A DNA stretch of 64,000 nucleotides from Devosia sp. FJ2-5-3 (GTDB taxonomy: Bacteria; Pseudomonadota; Alphaproteobacteria; Rhizobiales; Devosiaceae), in NCBI RefSeq assembly GCF_029201545.1, contig NZ_CP104007.1, positions 2,328,501-2,392,500 of the forward strand, written 5' to 3'. The notes beneath the pieces were generated by a model. The model was given only the letters and a program-made list of their open reading frames with translations, had not been told where the DNA came from and searched no databases. Numbering within the stretch: the stretch's first letter is position 1; every line of letters starts with the position of its first letter. This document shows, piece after piece, positions 1 to 10,387 of this stretch. Position numbers and translations under genes: made by a program.

Positions 1-1449
1 CGCCTGTTCTTCCGTCTCGACACCTTCGGCGACGATTTCGCAATCGAGATCGCGTGCCATCGCGATAAGCCCGTCGAGTACAGGCACTTGCGTGGTGCCG
101 GGCTTGATCATGTCGACGAAGATGCGATCGATCTTGATGACGTCCACGCCCAACGTAGCGATATAGGCCAGATTCGAGTGGCCCGTTCCGGCGTCATCCA
201 TGGCGAGGCGGGCGCCGAGCGCATGCAGGCCGGAAATCACGCTGTTGACCGCCGCCGAATTTTCCAGCGGACGGCGCTCGGTGATCTCGAACACCAATTG
301 ATCGTAGTTGATGGCAGAATTGCCGAAAATTGCCTGCACGTCGTCCACGATGCCAACGTCGCGGAAATGGCCCTCGAAGAGATTGATCGAGATTTTCATG
401 TGCGGCATTTTTTGGCTGAGTTCGCTCAGATCGTACCGCACCTGCTGCATCAGCGAGAGGGTCATCGGCACGGCCAGCCCGGAGTTTTCGGCATAGTCGA
501 TGAAGACGCCCGGCGGAATCACGTCGCCATTGGGCTTTTCCCAGCGGCACAGCACCTCGCAGCCGATCAACTCGCCGGTGCGCAGATTGATGACGGGCTG
601 ATAATAGGGCTTGATCTCGTTGCGCCCGATGGCGCGCTCGAGGTCGAATGCCGGGACCCGCGACTTGCGCGCATACCACAGCGCGAGCAGAAGAAGACAG
701 GCGCTGGCAAAGCAGGCGATCACGGTAAAGACGACGTCCAGATCCGTGTAGCCCGCGCGGGCCGAGTTGAAGGGCAGCGCAAATTGAACCTTGATCGGCA
801 ATTCGCCGGCATAGCTTTGCGCGCCCAGATATTCCTGCGAGCCCTGCGTCCGCGTGTAATCGGCAACGGCGCCCATCTCGATGACAGGAAGGCCACTGGT
901 CAGTGAAATCCGGACCATAGAGGCGGCACGAAGATTGGTCTCCAGCGTCTCCTGGGTAACACCCAGAAGCGGCACGAAGACCGACACGCGGCGCATGCCC
1001 GACAGCGTCTGGGTGACCTTGATGGCGGGCATGCCCATCTCGGCGAATTGAACGATGGTGATCGTCTCGGTGAGGCCGGGAACAGGCAGCGCCTCGGACA
1101 AGGCCGAGTGCGTCACTTCGCGCCCATAGGCGTCGCAATATTGAACGCCATCCATATTTTCGACGAGAACCTGCTTGATCGACAGGCTGTTGGCGATCGC
1201 CCGCTGGGCATATTGGGAAAAAGTCGGGGTGCACAGGGATGGGATGTCGGCCACGATCTGGCGCAGCGCCGTCACCGCGTCAGCGACATTGTTATTGATC
1301 TCGACGCCGATCTGGCTGACCTGCTGTTGCAGTGTCGCGGTTTCCCGATAGCGGACGTAAGCATCCAGCAGATAGTCGACGGAAAAGATCGGCACGAAAG
1401 CGAGGAGCGCGCCGAGGACCATCAGAAGGTGCGAATACTTGGACTTCAC
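1..1449 (-). CDS. CSS-motif sensor / EAL-domain c-di-GMP phosphodiesterase (3' end cut by window)
   Basis: Reading the minus strand from GTG at 1449 gives an open frame of 483 codons that leaves the window at base 1. An N-terminal membrane helix (about residues 8-26) is followed by a periplasmic region with two spaced cysteines (IPSLCTP and GVQYCDA, the layout of CSS-motif sensors), a second helix (about 235-255), then an EAL domain: GCEVLCRW (the E-x-L motif), SINLFEGHF, EITER, MDDAGTG, DVIKIDRIF and VAEGVET. The metal and catalytic residues of active EAL enzymes all appear present, so hydrolysis of c-di-GMP to pGpG at the inner membrane is expected. CSS proteins are known to sense redox state through a periplasmic disulphide. 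ATG at 1422 or a start further upstream near an AAGGAG at about 1484 are possible. No GGDEF domain is seen in the part present. Confidence 0.88.
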   Translation of the reverse strand, partial: MKSKYSHLLMVLGALLAFVPIFSVDYLLDAYVRYRETATLQQQVSQIGVEINNNVADAVTALRQIVADIPSLCTPTFSQYAQRAIANSLSIKQVLVENMDGVQYCDAYGREVTHSALSEALPVPGLTETITIVQFAEMGMPAIKVTQTLSGMRRVSVFVPLLGVTQETLETNLRAASMVRISLTSGLPVIEMGAVADYTRTQGSQEYLGAQSYAGELPIKVQFALPFNSARAGYTDLDVVFTVIACFASACLLLLALWYARKSRVPAFDLERAIGRNEIKPYYQPVINLRTGELIGCEVLCRWEKPNGDVIPPGVFIDYAENSGLAVPMTLSLMQQVRYDLSELSQKMPHMKISINLFEGHFRDVGIVDDVQAIFGNSAINYDQLVFEITERRPLENSAAVNSVISGLHALGARLAMDDAGTGHSNLAYIATLGVDVIKIDRIFVDMIKPGTTQVPVLDGLIAMARDLDCEIVAEGVETEEQA

Positions 1450-1485
1450 CCGGGGACTCTCGCGCGTTTGCAGGCTATCTCCTTG

Positions 1486-1525
1486 TTAACGCTGCAAACT
1501 TAAAGAGCCATTAACAGCTGTTAAC
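1486..1525. promoter_or_regulatory. Cluster of CtrA-like TTAA sites upstream of the EAL gene
   Basis: TTAA occurs at 1486, 1500, 1511 and 1521 in a genome segment where TTAA is otherwise rare. The pair at 1500 and 1511 is an exact TTAA-N7-TTAAC match, the full binding-site consensus of the cell-cycle regulator CtrA in alphaproteobacteria. It lies about 50-65 bases upstream of the GTG start of the minus-strand EAL gene. Site identity is seen; binding is inferred. Confidence 0.55.
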
Positions 1526-1556
1526 AGCGCGCCCGCATCCTGCGGAGAGCCCATAG

Positions 1557-1585
1557 AAAAAGGAGCGAGCCAAGGCTCGCCCCTT
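1557..1585 (-). terminator. Intrinsic terminator downstream of aspS
   Basis: Arms AAGGaGCGAGCC and GGCTCGCcCCTT (one mismatch) close on a two-base loop; read on the minus strand the stem is followed by CCTTTTTC. It sits about 20 bases past the aspS stop. Confidence 0.7.
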
Positions 1586-1605
1586 GATCAAATTGCAGCG
1601 GGGCC

Positions 1606-3402
1606 TCAGGCCTTGGGATTGAGGCGAATGCCCAGTTCGCGCATCTGCTTGGGGCTCGCCGGGCTCGGTGCACCCATGAGCAGATCTTCCGCCTGCTGGT
1701 TCATCGGGAAGGCCGTGATTTCGCGCAAATTCTGCACGCCGCAGAGCAGCATGACGATGCGGTCGATACCGAATGCGGCGCCACCATGCGGCGGAGCGCC
1801 GTACTGGAACGCACGATAGAGACCACCGAACTGCTCTTCCACTTCGGCGCGCGACTTGCCCGTCAGCTCGAAGGCCTTGATCATGGTCTCGGGCTCCTGG
1901 TTACGGATGGAGCCGGAGGCAATTTCAAAGCCGTTGCAGACGGCGTCGTACTGATAGGCCTTGAGCGAGAGCGGATCGGCCGAATTCAGCGCCTCGATCC
2001 CGCCCTGCGGCATGGAGAAGGGGTTGTGCGCGAAGTCGACGCGCTTTTCCTCTTCGTCCCACTCGTAGAATGGGAAGTCGACGATCCAGCACAGCGCGAA
2101 CTGTTCGGTGTCGACAACACCCAAATCGGTGCCGACCTTGGTGCGAGCTTCGCCGGCGAACTTGTAGAACTTTTCCGGGCGACCGGCGACGAAGAACACC
2201 GCATCACCGTCCTCGAGGCCAAGCTGGGCCTTGAGAGCAGCCGTGCGCTCTTCGCCAATGTTCTTGGCGATCGGGCCCGAACCGGCACCGTCCTTGAAGA
2301 AAATATAGCCGAGGCCCGGCTGGCCCTGGCCCTGTGCCCAGGCGTTCATACGGTCGCAGAAGGCGCGGCCGATCGGCTCCGCGCCCGCCTTGTTCTTGGC
2401 CGGGATAGCCCAGACTTCGACCTTGGCATCGGCTTCGATCTGGTTGGCGAACACCTTGAAACCGGATCCTGCGAAATGCTCGGTAACCGCTTGAATTTCA
2501 ATCGGGTTCCGAAGGTCAGGCTTGTCCGAACCATATTTGCGGATAGCCGTGTCATAAGGAATGCGCGGCCAGTCCTTGGTCACGCGCTTACCTTCGGCGA
2601 ACTGTTCGAACACCGAGGTGATAACGGGCTGGACAGTGTTCCAGACGTCTTCCTGCGTCACGAAGCTCATTTCGAGGTCGAGCTGGTAGAACTCACCCGG
2701 CAGGCGGTCAGCGCGCGGGTCTTCGTCGCGGAAGCACGGGGCAACCTGGAAGTAGCGGTCGAAGCCGGCAACCATCAGCAGCTGCTTGTATTGCTGGGGC
2801 GCCTGCGGCAGCGCGAAGAACTTGCCGGGATGGATGCGGCTGGGCACGAGAAAGTCGCGTGCGCCTTCGGGCGAGGATGCCGTCAGAATCGGTGTCGAAT
2901 ATTCGGCGAAGCCCTGCTCGGTCATGCCGTTGCGCATCGCCGCGATCACCTTGGTGCGCTTGACGATGTTGTTGTGCAGCTTTTCGCGTCGCAGATCGAG
3001 GAAGCGATAGCGCAGGCGGATATCTTCCGGATATTCCTGGTCGCCGAAAACCGGCAACGGCAATTCCTTGGCTTCCGACAGCACTTCCAGCTCGCGGATG
3101 AACACCTCGATCTGGCCAGTGCCGATATTGGGGTTCACGGCGGAAGCGTCGCGCAGCTTGACCTCGCCGTCGATGCGCAGGACCCATTCGGCGCGCACCT
3201 TCTCGGCAGCGGCAAAGGCCGGCGAATCGGGATCGATCACGAACTGGGTGAGGCCGTAGTGGTCGCGCAGGTCGATAAACAGCAGGCCGCCATGGTCACG
3301 GATACGATGCACCCAGCCGGAGAGGCGCACAGTATTGCCGGCATCGTCCGCCGTCAGGGCGCCACAGGTGTGGGTGCGGTAGCGATGTGTCGTCATTTCC
3401 AT
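1606..3402 (-). CDS. aspS: Aspartate--tRNA ligase, probably non-discriminating (Asp/Asn)
   Basis: Class II aminoacyl-tRNA synthetase charging tRNA-Asp, and probably tRNA-Asn, in the cytoplasm. The protein opens [16 protein letters not shown], then an OB-fold anticodon-binding domain ([12 protein letters not shown]), the large class II core with [10 protein letters not shown] (motif 2) and [10 protein letters not shown] (motif 3), and the bacterial-type GAD insert. The start at 3402 (or ATG at 3396) gives 598 residues, the normal bacterial length; a longer frame upstream has no synthetase similarity. The His in RDHGG is the residue reported in non-discriminating AspRS of Pseudomonas, where E. 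coli has Leu; with gatCAB in the same window this suggests Asp-tRNA-Asn is made here and amidated by GatCAB. Divergent from rnd. Confidence 0.97.
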   Translation of the reverse strand: MEMTTHRYRTHTCGALTADDAGNTVRLSGWVHRIRDHGGLLFIDLRDHYGLTQFVIDPDSPAFAAAEKVRAEWVLRIDGEVKLRDASAVNPNIGTGQIEVFIRELEVLSEAKELPLPVFGDQEYPEDIRLRYRFLDLRREKLHNNIVKRTKVIAAMRNGMTEQGFAEYSTPILTASSPEGARDFLVPSRIHPGKFFALPQAPQQYKQLLMVAGFDRYFQVAPCFRDEDPRADRLPGEFYQLDLEMSFVTQEDVWNTVQPVITSVFEQFAEGKRVTKDWPRIPYDTAIRKYGSDKPDLRNPIEIQAVTEHFAGSGFKVFANQIEADAKVEVWAIPAKNKAGAEPIGRAFCDRMNAWAQGQGQPGLGYIFFKDGAGSGPIAKNIGEERTAALKAQLGLEDGDAVFFVAGRPEKFYKFAGEARTKVGTDLGVVDTEQFALCWIVDFPFYEWDEEEKRVDFAHNPFSMPQGGIEALNSADPLSLKAYQYDAVCNGFEIASGSIRNQEPETMIKAFELTGKSRAEVEEQFGGLYRAFQYGAPPHGGAAFGIDRIVMLLCGVQNLREITAFPMNQQAEDLLMGAPSPASPKQMRELGIRLNPKA

Positions 3403-3575
3403 ACTCGGATAGCAAAAAGGGCCGGATTCTCGGGCGGGAAAAGCGCATGGTGGTTGCCGCTTGTCAAGCATAACGGGCGCCGGGGACCCCGACGCCATTG
3501 GCGGAAATCGATGGTGGAGCAATGGCGCTTCACCTGCTAGGAAGAATATTGACGAATTTGAGACGGTAATCCCGC

Positions 3576-4745
3576 ATGGACCTGATTGTTTCCACAGACG
3601 TGCTCAGCGCATTCTGCGAGCGCGCCGCCAATTTTGATTTCGTGACGGTTGATACCGAGTTCCTCCGCGAAACCACCTATTGGCCAAAGCTCTGCCTTAT
3701 CCAGGCTGCCACGGACGATGAGGCTGTGCTCATCGACCCATTGGCGCCGGGTATTGATCTGGCGCCCTTCTTTGCGCTTCTCGCCAACCCTGCCGTGACC
3801 AAGGTGTTCCACGCCGCGCGCCAGGATATCGAGATTTTCGTGAAGCTGGCCGGTGCCGTTCCGCACAATATCTTCGACACCCAGATCGCCGCCAGCGTCT
3901 GCGGGTTCGGCGATAGCGCCTCCTATGACAGCCTCGTGCGGGCGATCTGCAAGGTCGAACTCGACAAATCCTCGCGCTTTACCGATTGGTCGGCCCGCCC
4001 GCTGTCCGAAAAGCAGCGCCTCTATGCCCTCGCCGACGTCACCTATCTCCGCGATATCTATCGCGAATTGCGCACGCAGGTGGATGCCACCAAGCGTTGG
4101 GATTGGGTCGAGGACGAGCTGACCACGCTGCGTAGCATCGACACCTATATCGTCCAGCCGGAGAACGCCTGGGAACGGCTGAAAATGAAGATCAGCCGCG
4201 CCCGCGACCTTGCGGCGCTAAAGGTCCTGGCCGCCTGGCGCGAGCGCCGCGCCCAGGAGACCGATCAGCCGCGCAGCCGAATCTTCAAGGACGACGTGCT
4301 CTACGAGTTGGCCGTGCAGCGCCCGCTCACGCCCGAAGCCTTCGACAAGCTGCGCGCCGTGCCGCGCGGTTTCGGCCGCAGCGCCGCAGCTGCCGAAATC
4401 ATCAGTCTTTTGAAGGGTGTCGAAGGCCTCACGAAATCGGAATTGCCCGTCATGCCGGACCGTTATCGCGGCCCGTCGCCCAAAGGCGCCGTCGGCGATC
4501 TCATTCGCGTGCTGCTCAAATCCGTGGCCGAGCACCATGGCGTGGCCTCGCGCATTCTGGCCACTTCAGACGAAATCGACGCCCTCGTCCTCGATGACGA
4601 TGCCGACGTGCCTGCGCTCAAGGGGTGGCGCCGCAAGCTCTTTGGTGAAAAGGCATTGGCCATCAAGCACGGCCGCATCGCGCTGGTCGCGACGCGCAAG
4701 GGTGTGCGCGAAATTGCCGTCGATGCGAACGAAGCGGCTGAGTAG
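3576..4745 (+). CDS. rnd: Ribonuclease D
   Basis: 3'-5' exoribonuclease that trims tRNA and other stable RNA 3' ends. The DEDDy exonuclease domain fills residues about 1-170: [11 protein letters not shown] (Exo I, D and E), [10 protein letters not shown] (Exo II D) and [13 protein letters not shown] (Exo III, Y and D). An HRDC domain follows at about 205-285. At 389 residues it matches the usual length. Divergent from aspS; its stop is only 9 bases from the stop of the convergent ppx, so the two 3' ends may overlap as transcripts. Confidence 0.95.
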   Translation: MDLIVSTDVLSAFCERAANFDFVTVDTEFLRETTYWPKLCLIQAATDDEAVLIDPLAPGIDLAPFFALLANPAVTKVFHAARQDIEIFVKLAGAVPHNIFDTQIAASVCGFGDSASYDSLVRAICKVELDKSSRFTDWSARPLSEKQRLYALADVTYLRDIYRELRTQVDATKRWDWVEDELTTLRSIDTYIVQPENAWERLKMKISRARDLAALKVLAAWRERRAQETDQPRSRIFKDDVLYELAVQRPLTPEAFDKLRAVPRGFGRSAAAAEIISLLKGVEGLTKSELPVMPDRYRGPSPKGAVGDLIRVLLKSVAEHHGVASRILATSDEIDALVLDDDADVPALKGWRRKLFGEKALAIKHGRIALVATRKGVREIAVDANEAAE

Positions 4746-4754
4746 CCAGTCGCT

Positions 4755-6293
4755 TCAGTCGACCTGCACTGCCGAATCGTTGTGCCCGGCGATATTTGCG
4801 AATTGGCTGAGCCTATTGCGCAGATGGTCGCCATTGAGGAACGCAAGATCTGCGGGAAGATGGAGGACGAGTTCGTCCTTGCCGCGGATGGAGAAGTGCG
4901 TGCGCGCCAGGATGCCCGGCATTGCCGCGGTCATCGGATAGGCGACGCGGAAGAGCGCGCCGATCAGCTTGGCACGCTTGGCAGTATCGCTTCCCGCCAG
5001 AGGCAGCAGCGACTGGGCCCATTTGCTCTTGAGCCCGTCATAGCGAACGGACAGCGCCTGGGCCAGATAAGCTCGTCCCGGATGATCCACGCCCGTCAAC
5101 GAGCCATAGGCAACGGCGTCGACGCTCTGTTGGCCACGGTAATCGGGATGTGCGCGCCAACCGATATCGGCAAGCAGACAGACCACTTTGCGCAAGCGCG
5201 CTTCGGCGCTGCTCTCATCGAGGCCCGCAGCCTCCATATATTGCGCGGTGAATTCGATAAGGTCGTTGCCATGCGCCGGCGAGCGCGAGCGCAGGATCGA
5301 TAATTCCTCGGCCCCCTGTAGCAACGGGTCGATAGCGCGCTCCTGGGGGTCGAGCATCCCATAGAGATAGCCCTCACGGACTCCGAGGGCTGAAAAGACA
5401 ACGCTCTCGAACCGTCCGGCCTTGAGGATTTCAGCAAGGACGGCGGCGCCGAATGGCACCAGTTCCCGTCGCGAATTACTGACTTCGCTGGCGCCCGGAT
5501 AGGACTTCAATGTGTCCGCTCCGACGATGTCTTCGCAGACCTTGATCATGTCGGCGGAAGGAACGACGTAGTCCTGCACCATGTGCAAGGGATAGTCTCG
5601 CAGCACCTGGTGGAGCTTTGCGAGCGAGCGCCACGTCCCTCCGATCGCGGCGAACTGGCTGCCGGGTGCAACCGTCGCGACGATCGAGTCCTTAAGCCTG
5701 TCGCGGGTGATCTGCGCGGCCTTTGCGGGTGAACCATCCGCATCGTCCTGGAGGCGGATGACGCCAAGCTCGAAAGACTGGCCGCTGGTATCGATGCCGT
5801 TGTCGATGGCGGAGAACTCGAGGCTCCCGCCCCCGAGGTCACCGACAACGCCGCTGAAGCCAGGAATACCTGCCACGACGCCGAGCGCGGCGAAATGGGC
5901 TTCCTGCTCGCCACTGAGGACGCGCACCTGGGTCTGCATGATTGTTTCGACGGCGGCGACAAATTCGGCGCTGTTGGAGGCGTCGCGCACCGCTGAAGTC
6001 GCCAGCACGTATATCTTGCCGACGCGCATAAGCCGGGCAACCATGGCGAAACGCTTCATGGCGTCGAGCGCCTTGGCGATATTGGCGTCTGCCAGCCTTC
6101 CGGTCTGTGCGATCCCGCGCCCCAGGGCGCAGGATGCCTTCTCGTTGTAGAGGGGCGTCAGCGCCCGGGCGTGGCGCTCATAGACCACCAGGCGGACCGA
6201 GTTGGAACCGATGTCGAGCACGGCCACCGGACGGGCGCCTTTTATGCGCCCCTGAGCCGTAGGATCGGCATCAACGCCCCAGAATTGTGTCAA
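4755..6293 (-). CDS. ppx: Exopolyphosphatase, Ppx/GppA family
   Basis: Releases phosphate from the end of polyphosphate chains, and in this family sometimes hydrolyses pppGpp. ASKHA fold with PVAVLDIGSNSVRLVVYE (phosphate-1 loop, about residues 22-39), YVLATSAVRDASN, SGEQEAHF, and GVVGDLGGGSLEF (phosphate-2 loop); the helical C-terminal part of Ppx follows, 512 residues in all. It begins two bases after the ppk1 stop, so synthesis and breakdown of polyphosphate are co-transcribed. Whether pppGpp is also a substrate cannot be read from the sequence. Confidence 0.93.
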   Translation of the reverse strand: MTQFWGVDADPTAQGRIKGARPVAVLDIGSNSVRLVVYERHARALTPLYNEKASCALGRGIAQTGRLADANIAKALDAMKRFAMVARLMRVGKIYVLATSAVRDASNSAEFVAAVETIMQTQVRVLSGEQEAHFAALGVVAGIPGFSGVVGDLGGGSLEFSAIDNGIDTSGQSFELGVIRLQDDADGSPAKAAQITRDRLKDSIVATVAPGSQFAAIGGTWRSLAKLHQVLRDYPLHMVQDYVVPSADMIKVCEDIVGADTLKSYPGASEVSNSRRELVPFGAAVLAEILKAGRFESVVFSALGVREGYLYGMLDPQERAIDPLLQGAEELSILRSRSPAHGNDLIEFTAQYMEAAGLDESSAEARLRKVVCLLADIGWRAHPDYRGQQSVDAVAYGSLTGVDHPGRAYLAQALSVRYDGLKSKWAQSLLPLAGSDTAKRAKLIGALFRVAYPMTAAMPGILARTHFSIRGKDELVLHLPADLAFLNGDHLRNRLSQFANIAGHNDSAVQVD

Positions 6294-6295
6294 AC

Positions 6296-8455
6296 TCAGC
6301 CCTCGTCGCCTTCCCCTGCACTACCGCGACCGGACAGCGAAGGGTTGGTCATGAAGTAATCGTGCGCATTGAATGGCTCTTCGCCCTCGTTCAAGCGCAC
6401 ACGGTGCGAGCTGCCATCGGGCAACACTTCCCAGCTTTGCTGGTTGTCGCGAAGATAGGCAACCATGATCCGGTCCATGATCTGCTTATGCACGGTCTTG
6501 TTGAGGATCGGCACCATCACCTCAACGCGGCCATCCAGATTTCGTCCCATCAAATCGGCGGAGGAAATATAGACCAGCGCCTTGGGTGACGGCATGGTCT
6601 CGCCACGTCCGAAACAATAAATGCGGCTGTGTTCCAGGAAGCGGCCAACGACGGACTTCACCCGGATATTGTCCGAGAAGCCTGGAATACCCGGACGAAG
6701 GCAGCAGATGCCGCGGACGATGAGGTCCACCTTCACGCCGGCCTGGCTGGCGTCATAGAGTGCGTCGATCACCTGCGGATCGACCAGCGAGTTCATCTTG
6801 AGCAAGATGGAAGACGGCTGGCCGTTCCGCGCAAACTCGATTTCTTCGGCAATATTCTGCAGCAGCGTCTCGCGCAGATTGACCGGCGACACAGCGATGG
6901 TCTCGAGCTCGGTCGGTCTTGCATAGCCGGTGATGAAATTGAACACCCGCGCCACGTCCCGCGTAACCGCGGGGTCGATGGTGAAATAGCTGAGGTCGGT
7001 ATAGATCTTGGCAGTGATCGGGTGGTAGTTGCCGGTGCCGATGTGGCAATAGCTGACCAGCTTGCCCTTTTCGCGCCGCACCACCTGGCTCATCTTGGCA
7101 TGGGTCTTGAGTTCGATGAAGCCGAACACGACCTGCGCCCCTGCCCGTTCGAGATCGCGGGCCCAGCGGATATTGGCTTCTTCGTCAAAGCGCGCCTTGA
7201 GCTCGACCAGGCAGGTCACGGACTTGCCGGCCTCGGCCGCCATCACCAGCGCCTTGACGATCGGGCTGTCCGACGATGTGCGGTAGAGCGTCTGCTTGAT
7301 CGCGACCACATCCGGATCGCGCGCCGCCTGCATGAGGAACTGCGCGACCACGTCAAAGCTCTCGAACGGATGATGGACGAGGATGTCCTTGGCCCGGATG
7401 GCGGCAAAGCTGTCGCCATTATAGTCCCGGATGCGCTCGGGGAACCGAGCGTGATAGGGCTGGAATTTGAGGTCCGCGCGCTCCACGTCGCAGATCTTGC
7501 GCGCATCGGCGAGGCCGAGGAAACCCTGCACCTCGAAAACGTCCGCTTCCTTGACGCCCAGTTGCTCGCCGATCTGGCGCTTGAGGGCTCGGGACATGGA
7601 CCGTTCGATTTCAAGCCGGATCACCTGCCCGCGGCGACGCTGACGCAGTGCGGATTCGAATTCCACCACGAGGTCGGCCGCTTCGTCGTCGATTTCGATT
7701 TCGCTGTCGCGGATCACGCGGAAGGCACCCGCCCCCATGATTTCATGGCCGGGGAACATCTTGTGGAAGAAGAGCTTCACCAGCGTATCGATGGTGACAA
7801 CTTCGGTCCGTCCCTCCGAGACCAGCCCGGTCGGCAGATTGATGAACCGGTCGAGATTGCCGGGAATGCGCACCAGCGCCGTCAGCATCTGGTCGTTGTT
7901 CGGACGCCGCAACTCAAAGGCCAGCGCCAGCCCCAGATTGGGGATGAACGGGAACGGATGCGCGGGATCCACGGCAATCGGCGTCAGGACGGGGAAAATC
8001 TCTTCCCGGAACAGCTTTTGCAGATAGGAGACCTGGTCTTCGCTCAAATCATCGGTTTCGTGGATCACCACGTTCTGCGCGAACAGTTCTTCACGCAGAT
8101 TCTGCCAGTGATCCTGCTGCTCGAGCTGCAAATGCTGGGCGAGCGTTGCGATTTCGTCGAGCTGTTCGGTCGGTGTCAGGCCATCGGCGCTTTGCTTGGC
8201 GAGCCCTGCCCGGATCTGCCCTTTGAGCCCGGCGACGCGCACCATGTAGAATTCATCGAGATTGTTCGCTGATATCGAGACGAAGCGCAGGCGTTCGAGC
8301 AGCGGATGGGCTTCGTTGCCTGCCTCCTCGAGCACGCGCATGTTGAACTGCAGCCAGCTCACTTCGCGGTTGACGAAGCGCGCCGGGCTGGTGCGCAAGG
8401 CCTCTACATCCGGTACGGCACCCTCTGCCTCGGCAAAGTCACTAATCTCATTCAT
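6296..8455 (-). CDS. ppk1: Polyphosphate kinase 1
   Basis: Makes polyphosphate from ATP reversibly. The frame carries the four PPK1 domains: N-terminal [12 protein letters not shown] and [17 protein letters not shown], the middle domain, and C1/C2 domains with [15 protein letters not shown] (the His that is phosphorylated) and [12 protein letters not shown] (second conserved His). I start it at ATG 8455 (719 residues), which overlaps the hdaA stop by 8 bases; a GTG at 8485 would add ten residues, and neither has a clear Shine-Dalgarno. The overlap implies translational coupling to hdaA. Confidence 0.96.
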   Translation of the reverse strand: MNEISDFAEAEGAVPDVEALRTSPARFVNREVSWLQFNMRVLEEAGNEAHPLLERLRFVSISANNLDEFYMVRVAGLKGQIRAGLAKQSADGLTPTEQLDEIATLAQHLQLEQQDHWQNLREELFAQNVVIHETDDLSEDQVSYLQKLFREEIFPVLTPIAVDPAHPFPFIPNLGLALAFELRRPNNDQMLTALVRIPGNLDRFINLPTGLVSEGRTEVVTIDTLVKLFFHKMFPGHEIMGAGAFRVIRDSEIEIDDEAADLVVEFESALRQRRRGQVIRLEIERSMSRALKRQIGEQLGVKEADVFEVQGFLGLADARKICDVERADLKFQPYHARFPERIRDYNGDSFAAIRAKDILVHHPFESFDVVAQFLMQAARDPDVVAIKQTLYRTSSDSPIVKALVMAAEAGKSVTCLVELKARFDEEANIRWARDLERAGAQVVFGFIELKTHAKMSQVVRREKGKLVSYCHIGTGNYHPITAKIYTDLSYFTIDPAVTRDVARVFNFITGYARPTELETIAVSPVNLRETLLQNIAEEIEFARNGQPSSILLKMNSLVDPQVIDALYDASQAGVKVDLIVRGICCLRPGIPGFSDNIRVKSVVGRFLEHSRIYCFGRGETMPSPKALVYISSADLMGRNLDGRVEVMVPILNKTVHKQIMDRIMVAYLRDNQQSWEVLPDGSSHRVRLNEGEEPFNAHDYFMTNPSLSGRGSAGEGDEG

Positions 8456-9182
8456 CGGCGTCGGCGTCCCAATCCTGTTGCCCACTCGGCCCGCGCTCCG
8501 CCTGTCGGCGCGCCAGGGCCTCTGTCGCTATACTGCGGGTGATCGCTGTCCCTCTGGCTAGGGCCAGGCGATCCATCAGGTCTGCAAGGATCCCCACTTC
8601 TTCCGGACTGCGCTCCATGCGCGCGACCAAATAGTGGATGATCTTTGGATCGACCTTGATCTGGCGGTCACCAAACAGCTTCGCGAACATGTGTGACAAC
8701 TCGATGTCGTCGCTGACCTCCAGTCGAAACATCGGCGCACGACGCACTCGCGAACGCACATCATCGGTCGCCAGCGGCCAATGTGCAACCTCCTCGCGCG
8801 CCGTCAGCAGCAGCGTTCGATCGCCCCGCATGGCCTGATTGAGCAAATGAAACAGGCTCGGCTCGTCATAGGCGCCGCTATCGACATCCTCGATGGCGAG
8901 GGGTCCCTTGCCGTTCTCACCGGCAATCGTCGCGATGGTCTCGGGCGTGACGAAGCGCGCGCCGCTCCGATCGGCAAAAATGCGCGCCAGATGCGATTTA
9001 CCCGAGGCGGCAGGACCGATGATCAGCGTGACCGCGTCGGGCCAATGCGGCCAGGCCGTTATTCGGGCATGGGCCAGCGAATTTCCTTCGCCGACCAGGA
9101 AGTCATCTTCGGCATGAGAGGGCTCGAGATGCAGGTCCAGAGGCAGTTGCCGTGGGCCGGTATCAGGGAGCAATCTCTTCAT
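8448..9182 (-). CDS. hdaA: HdaA-type regulatory protein of DnaA (beta-clamp-bound AAA+)
   Basis: DnaA-related AAA+ protein expected to stimulate ATP hydrolysis by DnaA after initiation (RIDA), so preventing re-initiation. It is 244 residues from MKRLLPDT; residues 12-17 read QLPLDL, the pentapeptide-like beta-clamp-binding motif at the N-terminus of Hda/HdaA proteins. [10 protein letters not shown] is the Walker A (about 55-64), LAIEDVD the Walker B, and VRSRVRRAP the sensor/box VII Arg region. No DnaA-type helix-turn-helix domain IV is present, as in Hda. The start overlaps the preceding permease by 20 bases (ATG 9191 is an alternative) and its stop overlaps ppk1. Confidence 0.88.
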   Translation of the reverse strand: MKRLLPDTGPRQLPLDLHLEPSHAEDDFLVGEGNSLAHARITAWPHWPDAVTLIIGPAASGKSHLARIFADRSGARFVTPETIATIAGENGKGPLAIEDVDSGAYDEPSLFHLLNQAMRGDRTLLLTAREEVAHWPLATDDVRSRVRRAPMFRLEVSDDIELSHMFAKLFGDRQIKVDPKIIHYLVARMERSPEEVGILADLMDRLALARGTAITRSIATEALARRQAERGPSGQQDWDADADE

Positions 9183-10254
9183 CCGCGGCATGGCCGTTGG
9201 TGCCAAGATAGAGGGTGCTTTCTTTGTATTTCCGCACGCCGTAACGCACCAGAACAGAGGCAATTGCCGCCATGGGGACGGCAAGCAACAGGCCGGTAAA
9301 CCCAAACAGGGCGCCGAGAGCCAGCAGGGCAAACATCATCCAGACCGGATTGATGTTGATCGAGGACCCGACGAGCTTGGGATAGAGCACATTTCCTTCG
9401 ATGAACTGCCAGAACATGAAGACGCCGAAGACCAGCGCGACCATCCACAAATTCGGCCAGAACTGCACCAGGGCGATGCCCACGGCCAGACCCAGGCCGA
9501 CAAAGGCGCCCACGAACGGAATAAAGCTCAGGAGCCCTCCGATAATACCGACGGCCAGGCCGAAATTAAGGCCGATCAGCGACAGCGCGGTCGCGTAAAA
9601 GGCCGCGTCGAGCAAGAGGACCGAGCCCTGCCCGCGGATCACGCCGGCCATGGAGCTGTCAATGTCGCCCAGAATACCCTTGATCTCGGCCTTGTGGTCC
9701 CTGGGCATCAGATTGTCGATGCCGCGGATCATCCCTTCCCAGTCGAGCAGGAGGTAGAAGGCCACGACGGGCGCGACCACGATAAAGGCGACGACCGAGA
9801 CCCCCGACATGCCGATGCTGACCAGTTCGGCCGGCAGGCGCGCGATAAACCCGAGCAGGTTTCGCGCGATTTCGTTGATGGCGCGCTCGACTTCGGCGGC
9901 GCGTTCAGGTCCGAGCCAGGCGCTGATCTCAGGCGAATATTGCGTCGCCAGATTCTGCAAATCCCTGAAAAGTGTCGGCGCGCGCTGGATCAGCTCGATG
10001 ATCTGTTGGCCAATCACGGGCACCAGCATGAAGAACAGGCTGATGATGATGGCGAGGATCGAAAGCAGCACCACGACGGTCGCCCAGATGCGGCTGAAAT
10101 GCCAGCGCTGCAACTGGTTGACGAGCGGATTGAGCAGATAGGCCAGCGCTGCGCCGACGACAAAGGGCAGCAATATGCCGCGGAAAATCCACAGCGAGAG
10201 GATCAGCACCGTAAAAAAGCCGATCCAGATCAACACTTGATTTCTAAGGTTCAT
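9163..10254 (-). CDS. AI-2E family (PerM-like) membrane transporter
   Basis: Inner-membrane protein of 363 residues from MNLRNQVLIW; two N-terminal helices (about 7-45), a third near 65-90, a soluble stretch (about 95-150) and a cluster of helices to about residue 345. The C-terminal motif region with FIPFVGAFVG and a W/P-rich helix fits the AI-2E/PerM family. Substrates are uncertain; in other members these include autoinducer-2 or sodium/protons. It is the first gene of the overlapping permease-hdaA-ppk1-ppx run, and faces purM across 133 bases. AI-2E genes lie beside purM/hdaA in many alphaproteobacteria. Confidence 0.88.
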   Translation of the reverse strand: MNLRNQVLIWIGFFTVLILSLWIFRGILLPFVVGAALAYLLNPLVNQLQRWHFSRIWATVVVLLSILAIIISLFFMLVPVIGQQIIELIQRAPTLFRDLQNLATQYSPEISAWLGPERAAEVERAINEIARNLLGFIARLPAELVSIGMSGVSVVAFIVVAPVVAFYLLLDWEGMIRGIDNLMPRDHKAEIKGILGDIDSSMAGVIRGQGSVLLLDAAFYATALSLIGLNFGLAVGIIGGLLSFIPFVGAFVGLGLAVGIALVQFWPNLWMVALVFGVFMFWQFIEGNVLYPKLVGSSININPVWMMFALLALGALFGFTGLLLAVPMAAIASVLVRYGVRKYKESTLYLGTNGHAADEEIAP

Positions 10255-10387
10255 GGCGCCGGGCGGCCCTTGCGTCTGTGTATCCAAGAAGCTATCAGCC
10301 GTGTAACGGCCAGCACCGAAAAGTTCAACCAACCCGGTTCGCGCGCGCTGCGATGCGCCCGCTATCCCCAGCATTGGCAACAGGCTC

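Noticed and set aside
1786..3540. 584-residue frame antisense to aspS
   Set aside because: Covers a strongly conserved synthetase on the other strand; the translated product has no domain, is rich in Arg/Asp/Leu from reading GC-biased codons backwards, and has no ribosome site.
6629..8272. 547-residue frame antisense to ppk1
   Set aside because: Entirely inside ppk1; composition is His/Asp/Leu-rich typical of antisense readings of high-GC genes.
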